Below are positions 5,241 to 8,183 of a stretch of DNA of 8,183 nucleotides, piece after piece. Source of the stretch: Candidatus Neomicrothrix sp. UBA4742 (lineage in GTDB: Bacteria; Actinomycetota; Acidimicrobiia; Acidimicrobiales; Acidimicrobilacustridaceae). Position 1 is the first letter of the stretch; each line of letters opens with the position of its first letter. The DNA is taken from assembly GCA_002403895.1 (NCBI GenBank), contig DHIQ01000218.1:30466-38648 (forward strand), given 5' to 3'. The notes under the pieces were generated by a model. It was not told the origin of the DNA and ran no database searches. It saw only the letters and a program-made list of their open reading frames with translations. The position numbers were made by a program, and so were the translations under genes.

Positions 5241-6896
5241 CTACTCATTGGTGTGGGGTGGGTAGCGCTGGGGCAACAGGTCGAGGCCGTCGAGGGCCAG
5301 CAGTTCGCGCGACAGCGGCGCGTCGTCGGGGTTGAGGTGCTCGAGCTCTACCGATGCCGTCTCCGGGTAGCGCAGGAGCACCAGGCCGATCACCACGAGC
5401 GGCCCGAGGGCGAGCACGGCCATGGCCGGCCCCAATGACGACATCTGGTCGGCCAGGCGACCGGCCAGGAGCAACCCGACGGCGCTGCCCACCACGCTGG
5501 CCAGGTTGATGATGCCGTTGGCCGAGCCCCGCAGGTGAGTGGGGAACAGCTCCGGGCCATACACCGCCAACGCGGGGATGGCCATGGCGCCGATCAGTGA
5601 GGCCAGCAGGGAGAACAGCCAGATCGACCAGCCCGCCACCAGGTAGGTGGCCAGCGAGAAGCCGACGCCGGCGGCCAGCCCCACCGCCCCCACGAGCCGG
5701 CGGCCACGGCGATCGGCCAGCTTGCCGCCGACCACGATGCCGACTCCGCCCGGGGTGTTGGTGGCCAGCTGGAACACGATGATGGCGCCGGTCGAGAAAT
5801 GACGTTCGGTACGCAGGTACTCGTTGAGGAACGCCGACGCCGGAATGGCGAACACGGCGAGCGCCAGACCCGATACCGACAACAGCGCGAGCCGGCCCCG
5901 GTCGAGACCCTTGGGGATGCGCCACCACCTCCTCGGCGCGGCGCCGTCGCCGGGGCTGTCGGCGCCACCGCCGGTCGACCCTCGGGCATCGGCGGTGGTG
6001 AAACGGTGCGTCTCGGGGATGCGCCGCCCGAGGCGGACGACGGCGGGGATGGCCGCCAGGGGCACAACGAACAGCACCCGCCAGGCCGCCTCACCGAGGC
6101 CGGCGACGCTCAGCAACATCACGCACATCCCGCCACCCAGCGCGGCGCTGGCGGTGAGTAGCGACACCGCGAAGGCACGCGAGCCCGCCGGCATCTCTTC
6201 CACCGCCATGATGCTGATGACGAGGATCAGCGCGGTGGCGAAGGCCCGGGCGAGCGTCTGGCTGATCCCCAGCCACACCAGACTGGGGGCGAGCGCCCCG
6301 GTGGCGGTGATGACGCACCCGGCCAACGCGGAGCCCAACAGCACCCAGCGTCGCCCCCGGCGGTCAGCCAGGGCGACCACGGCCAGCGCCAGCAGGGCCC
6401 CGATCCGGACCACCGCCAACATGGTGCCGATTTGGCCGTCGGTGCTGCCGAACTCCTCCTTGAAGAACGTGTTGGTCTGGGAGAGCAACGTCCCCAGGTA
6501 GCCCCCCAGGACGGAGAACACACACAGCAACGACAATCCGCTGGCCGCTCGGGCATCGAGGTGGTCGGGAGGCATCCACCACGCTCGTCGCGGGGTAGGG
6601 CTGGGGTTGCGCAGCGCCCGGCGCACCGGACGAGCGAACAGGAAGCCCCAGATCGGCACCGCGATCCGGTAGACGATGGTCTCGGTCACGGTGACCTGAC
6701 CGTCGTGGTCTCCCCGCTCGCCGTCAACGTCCGCGGACCCGATGGAGACGATCCGCTCGTACTCGGTGAACGGGCCGCGGCCCAGGACGAAATGCCCGTC
6801 GCCGGCCGCCGCTTCGACGACGAGGCCGTCGCGGGGCTGTAGGTAGTCGGCGACGGCGTCCGGGGGCACGACGTGGGTGGTCACGACCTTGGACAC
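5241..6896 (-). CDS. MFS transporter with a soluble N-terminal extension
   Basis: The 551-residue product is a 12-TM major facilitator, resembling the sugar/metabolite-proton symporter branch. TM segments run from about 119 to 290 (TM1-6) and 335 to 508 (TM7-12), split by a Gly/Arg-rich cytoplasmic loop (about 291-334). The MFS motif A appears twice, as DRRGRR at 178-183 and 395-400. RRIPET (about 290-295), PELFPTHLRG (448-457) and RYPET (509-513) are typical of sugar-porter-like members. The substrate cannot be read from sequence. Residues 1-115 are unusual: a soluble segment with strand-like stretches (VVEAAAGDGHFVLG, EYERIVSIG, QVTVTETIVYRIAV), then a hydrophobic helix-like part and Arg-rich segment before TM1. 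The GTG start at 6896 is backed by AAGGA at 6910-6906, which places the extension inside the protein. Confidence 0.88.
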   Translation of the reverse strand: MSKVVTTHVVPPDAVADYLQPRDGLVVEAAAGDGHFVLGRGPFTEYERIVSIGSADVDGERGDHDGQVTVTETIVYRIAVPIWGFLFARPVRRALRNPSPTPRRAWWMPPDHLDARAASGLSLLCVFSVLGGYLGTLLSQTNTFFKEEFGSTDGQIGTMLAVVRIGALLALAVVALADRRGRRWVLLGSALAGCVITATGALAPSLVWLGISQTLARAFATALILVISIMAVEEMPAGSRAFAVSLLTASAALGGGMCVMLLSVAGLGEAAWRVLFVVPLAAIPAVVRLGRRIPETHRFTTADARGSTGGGADSPGDGAAPRRWWRIPKGLDRGRLALLSVSGLALAVFAIPASAFLNEYLRTERHFSTGAIIVFQLATNTPGGVGIVVGGKLADRRGRRLVGAVGLAAGVGFSLATYLVAGWSIWLFSLLASLIGAMAIPALAVYGPELFPTHLRGSANGIINLASVVGSAVGLLLAGRLADQMSSLGPAMAVLALGPLVVIGLVLLRYPETASVELEHLNPDDAPLSRELLALDGLDLLPQRYPPHTNE

Positions 6897-6905
6897 GAGA
6901 GCGGT

Positions 6906-6910
6906 TCCTT
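6906..6910 (-). promoter_or_regulatory. Shine-Dalgarno AAGGA for the MFS transporter
   Basis: On the minus strand AAGGA is followed by 9 bases and then the GTG at 6896. It fixes the transporter start and shows that its message carries a leader, in contrast to the divergent murA, which has no ribosome binding site. Confidence 0.6.
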
Positions 6911-6943
6911 GATCCGATCGACTTCGCCGGGCTGACCAGGCGG

Positions 6944-6949
6944 AGCATA
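6944..6949 (-). promoter_or_regulatory. Candidate -10 element TATGCT for the MFS transporter
   Basis: The minus strand reads TATGCT here, a good TANNNT match. Transcription starting about 7 bases further on would give a leader of roughly 40 bases containing the AAGGA at 6910-6906. The hexamer overlaps the murA hexamer on the other strand. Confidence 0.4.
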
Positions 6950-6951
6950 CT
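6946..6951 (+). promoter_or_regulatory. Candidate leaderless -10 element CATACT for murA
   Basis: CATACT differs from TATACT at one base and ends 7 bases before the ATG at 6959. No Shine-Dalgarno sequence precedes the ATG (the bases between are GAGCGGC). A transcript starting at or next to the ATG is the simplest reading. Confidence 0.5.
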
Positions 6952-6958
6952 GAGCGGC

Positions 6959-8183
6959 ATGGACAGCCCCGGGTCGGCCGATCGCATCGTGGTGCGGCCC
7001 GGTGGACCGTTGTCGGGCATCGTGACCATCGGCGGGGCCAAGAACTCGGTGCTCAAGCTGATGGCCGCCACCTGCCTGGCCGAGGGCACGTACGTCCTGC
7101 GCAACGTGCCGGCCATCTCCGATGTCGAACACATGGGCGATCTGCTGGCGTCGATGGGCATGACGGTGACCCGTAGTGATGCCCACGAGCTCACCATCCA
7201 CCATCCCCCCGGCATCGTGCCCGAGGCCCCCTACGAGCTGGTCGAGCGGATGCGGGCCTCCATCGTGGTGCTCGGCCCGCTGCTGGCCCGATTCGGCCGG
7301 GCGCGGGTGGCCCTCCCCGGCGGCGACGACTTCGGGCCACGACCCATCGACATGCACCTGCGCGGGCTCGAACAGTTGGGTGCCCGATTCGAGTCGGCGC
7401 ACGGGTACATCGAGGCAACGACCGACGGGCTCAACGGCACCCGGATCCTGCTCGAGTTCCCCAGCGTGGGTGCCACGGAGAACGCGCTCATGGCCGCGGT
7501 CCTGGCCAAGGGGACCACGGTCATCGACAACGCCGCCCGCGAGCCCGAGATCGCCGACCTGGCCGCTTTCCTCGACCGTATGGGGGCACACGTGCTGGGG
7601 GCGGGGAGCTCGACGATCACTATCGAGGGCGTCGAGCGCCTGGCCCCTGTCGAACACCGCGTGGTGCCCGACCGAATCGAGGCGGCGACGTTCCTGGCCG
7701 CACTTGGGTCGGCCGGAGGCGAGATCACCCTGGCCGGCGCTCGGGCTGACCACATGGACATGCTCGTGCAGAAGCTGGGGGAGATGGGGATGCGTATCTC
7801 CCCCGTGACTGACGGGGTGTGGGCTATGGCCCCGGGCCGTCTCCGCTCCGTCGACGTGTCGACGCTGCCGTATCCGGGCCTGGCCACTGACTACAAGCCC
7901 TTCTTCGTGTCGCTGCTCACCACCGCCGACGGGGTGGGGATCGTCACCGAGAACATCTTTTCCGGTCGCTTCCGCTACATCGACGAGCTGGTGCGGATGG
8001 GAGCCGACATCCGCACCGAGGGCCATCACGCCGTCGTTCGCGGTTTGAATCGGCTCTCGGGCGCTCCGGTGCGAGCCCATGACATCCGGGCGGGTGCTGC
8101 CTTGGTGGTAGCCGCTCTGCGAGCCGACGGCGAGACGGTGGTGTCCGATGCCCACCACATCGATCGCGGCTACGAGTGCTTCG
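6959..8183 (+). CDS. murA: UDP-N-acetylglucosamine 1-carboxyvinyltransferase (MurA), 3' end cut off
   Basis: MurA transfers enolpyruvate from PEP to UDP-GlcNAc, the first committed step of peptidoglycan synthesis, in the cytoplasm. The 408 residues in the window show the family signatures: GGAKNSVLKL with Lys28-Asn29, the MRASIVVLGPLLARFG segment with Arg99, the flexible loop GGDDFGPRPIDMH, GLATDYKPF with Asp311 as the likely general base, TENIFSGRFR, and HIDRGYECF near the end. Probably 15-20 residues remain beyond the window. The loop residue that is the catalytic Cys115 in E. coli is Asp123 here. Asp at this position is known from Mycobacterium, where the enzyme is active and insensitive to fosfomycin. 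The C-terminal half, with the GHHAVVRG and DIRAGA segments, is close to actinobacterial MurA. The gene diverges from the MFS transporter across a 62-base gap. Confidence 0.96.
   Translation, partial: MDSPGSADRIVVRPGGPLSGIVTIGGAKNSVLKLMAATCLAEGTYVLRNVPAISDVEHMGDLLASMGMTVTRSDAHELTIHHPPGIVPEAPYELVERMRASIVVLGPLLARFGRARVALPGGDDFGPRPIDMHLRGLEQLGARFESAHGYIEATTDGLNGTRILLEFPSVGATENALMAAVLAKGTTVIDNAAREPEIADLAAFLDRMGAHVLGAGSSTITIEGVERLAPVEHRVVPDRIEAATFLAALGSAGGEITLAGARADHMDMLVQKLGEMGMRISPVTDGVWAMAPGRLRSVDVSTLPYPGLATDYKPFFVSLLTTADGVGIVTENIFSGRFRYIDELVRMGADIRTEGHHAVVRGLNRLSGAPVRAHDIRAGAALVVAALRADGETVVSDAHHIDRGYECF

Noticed and set aside
6881..8158. A 425-codon open frame on the minus strand opposite murA
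   Set aside because: murA is certain from its motifs over the whole stretch. The antisense frame is Gly/His/Arg-rich with no domain, as expected from GC-rich third codon positions.

Overview
This is a GC-rich bacterial chromosomal window, coding-dense and without phage, plasmid, transposon or CRISPR signs. The gene set suggests a high-GC actinobacterium: a mycobacterial-type L,D-transpeptidase, a MurA with Asp in place of the catalytic Cys, and a B12-mutase large subunit without a B12 domain. The two poorly characterised proteins and the promoter style fit class Acidimicrobiia best, but that placement is an impression from protein resemblance and was not tested by a search.

Layout. Bases 2-823 (+) are the C-terminal half of an acyl-CoA (methylmalonyl/isobutyryl-type) mutase large subunit. 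Bases 934-1677 (+) encode an acidic protein of unknown function with two diverged copies of one alpha/beta unit. Bases 1757-2479 (+) encode a protein ending in a J-domain-like segment with an HPD motif. It overlaps by one base a KANL3/Tex30-type alpha/beta hydrolase (2479-3078). Bases 3148-4317 (+) encode a lipoprotein L,D-transpeptidase of the mycobacterial LdtMt2 type. It converges, across 31 bases, on a second lipoprotein L,D-transpeptidase of different architecture (4349-5164, -). Upstream of that gene on the minus strand is a 12-TM MFS transporter with a soluble N-terminal extension (5241-6896, -). The transporter diverges from murA (6959 to beyond the window end, +).

How the genes may work together. 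Three genes act on peptidoglycan: MurA makes the first committed precursor in the cytoplasm, and the two lipoproteins would make or remodel 3-3 cross-links outside the membrane. The J-protein and hydrolase form a translationally coupled pair of unknown purpose. The mutase belongs to acyl-CoA metabolism and looks like the end of an unrelated unit to the left.

The most notable non-coding pattern is a -10-like hexamer 7-8 bases before the start codon of four genes with no clear ribosome binding site, which suggests leaderless transcripts. At murA this hexamer overlaps a -10-like hexamer on the opposite strand, suggesting one symmetric element driving two divergent genes. All gaps between genes are short (about 110 bases or less). 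I saw no RNA gene and no classical terminator with a T-run. No clearly new multi-gene system is visible. The best candidates for novelty are the tandem-repeat protein, the J-protein/hydrolase pair and the transporter's N-terminal extension.
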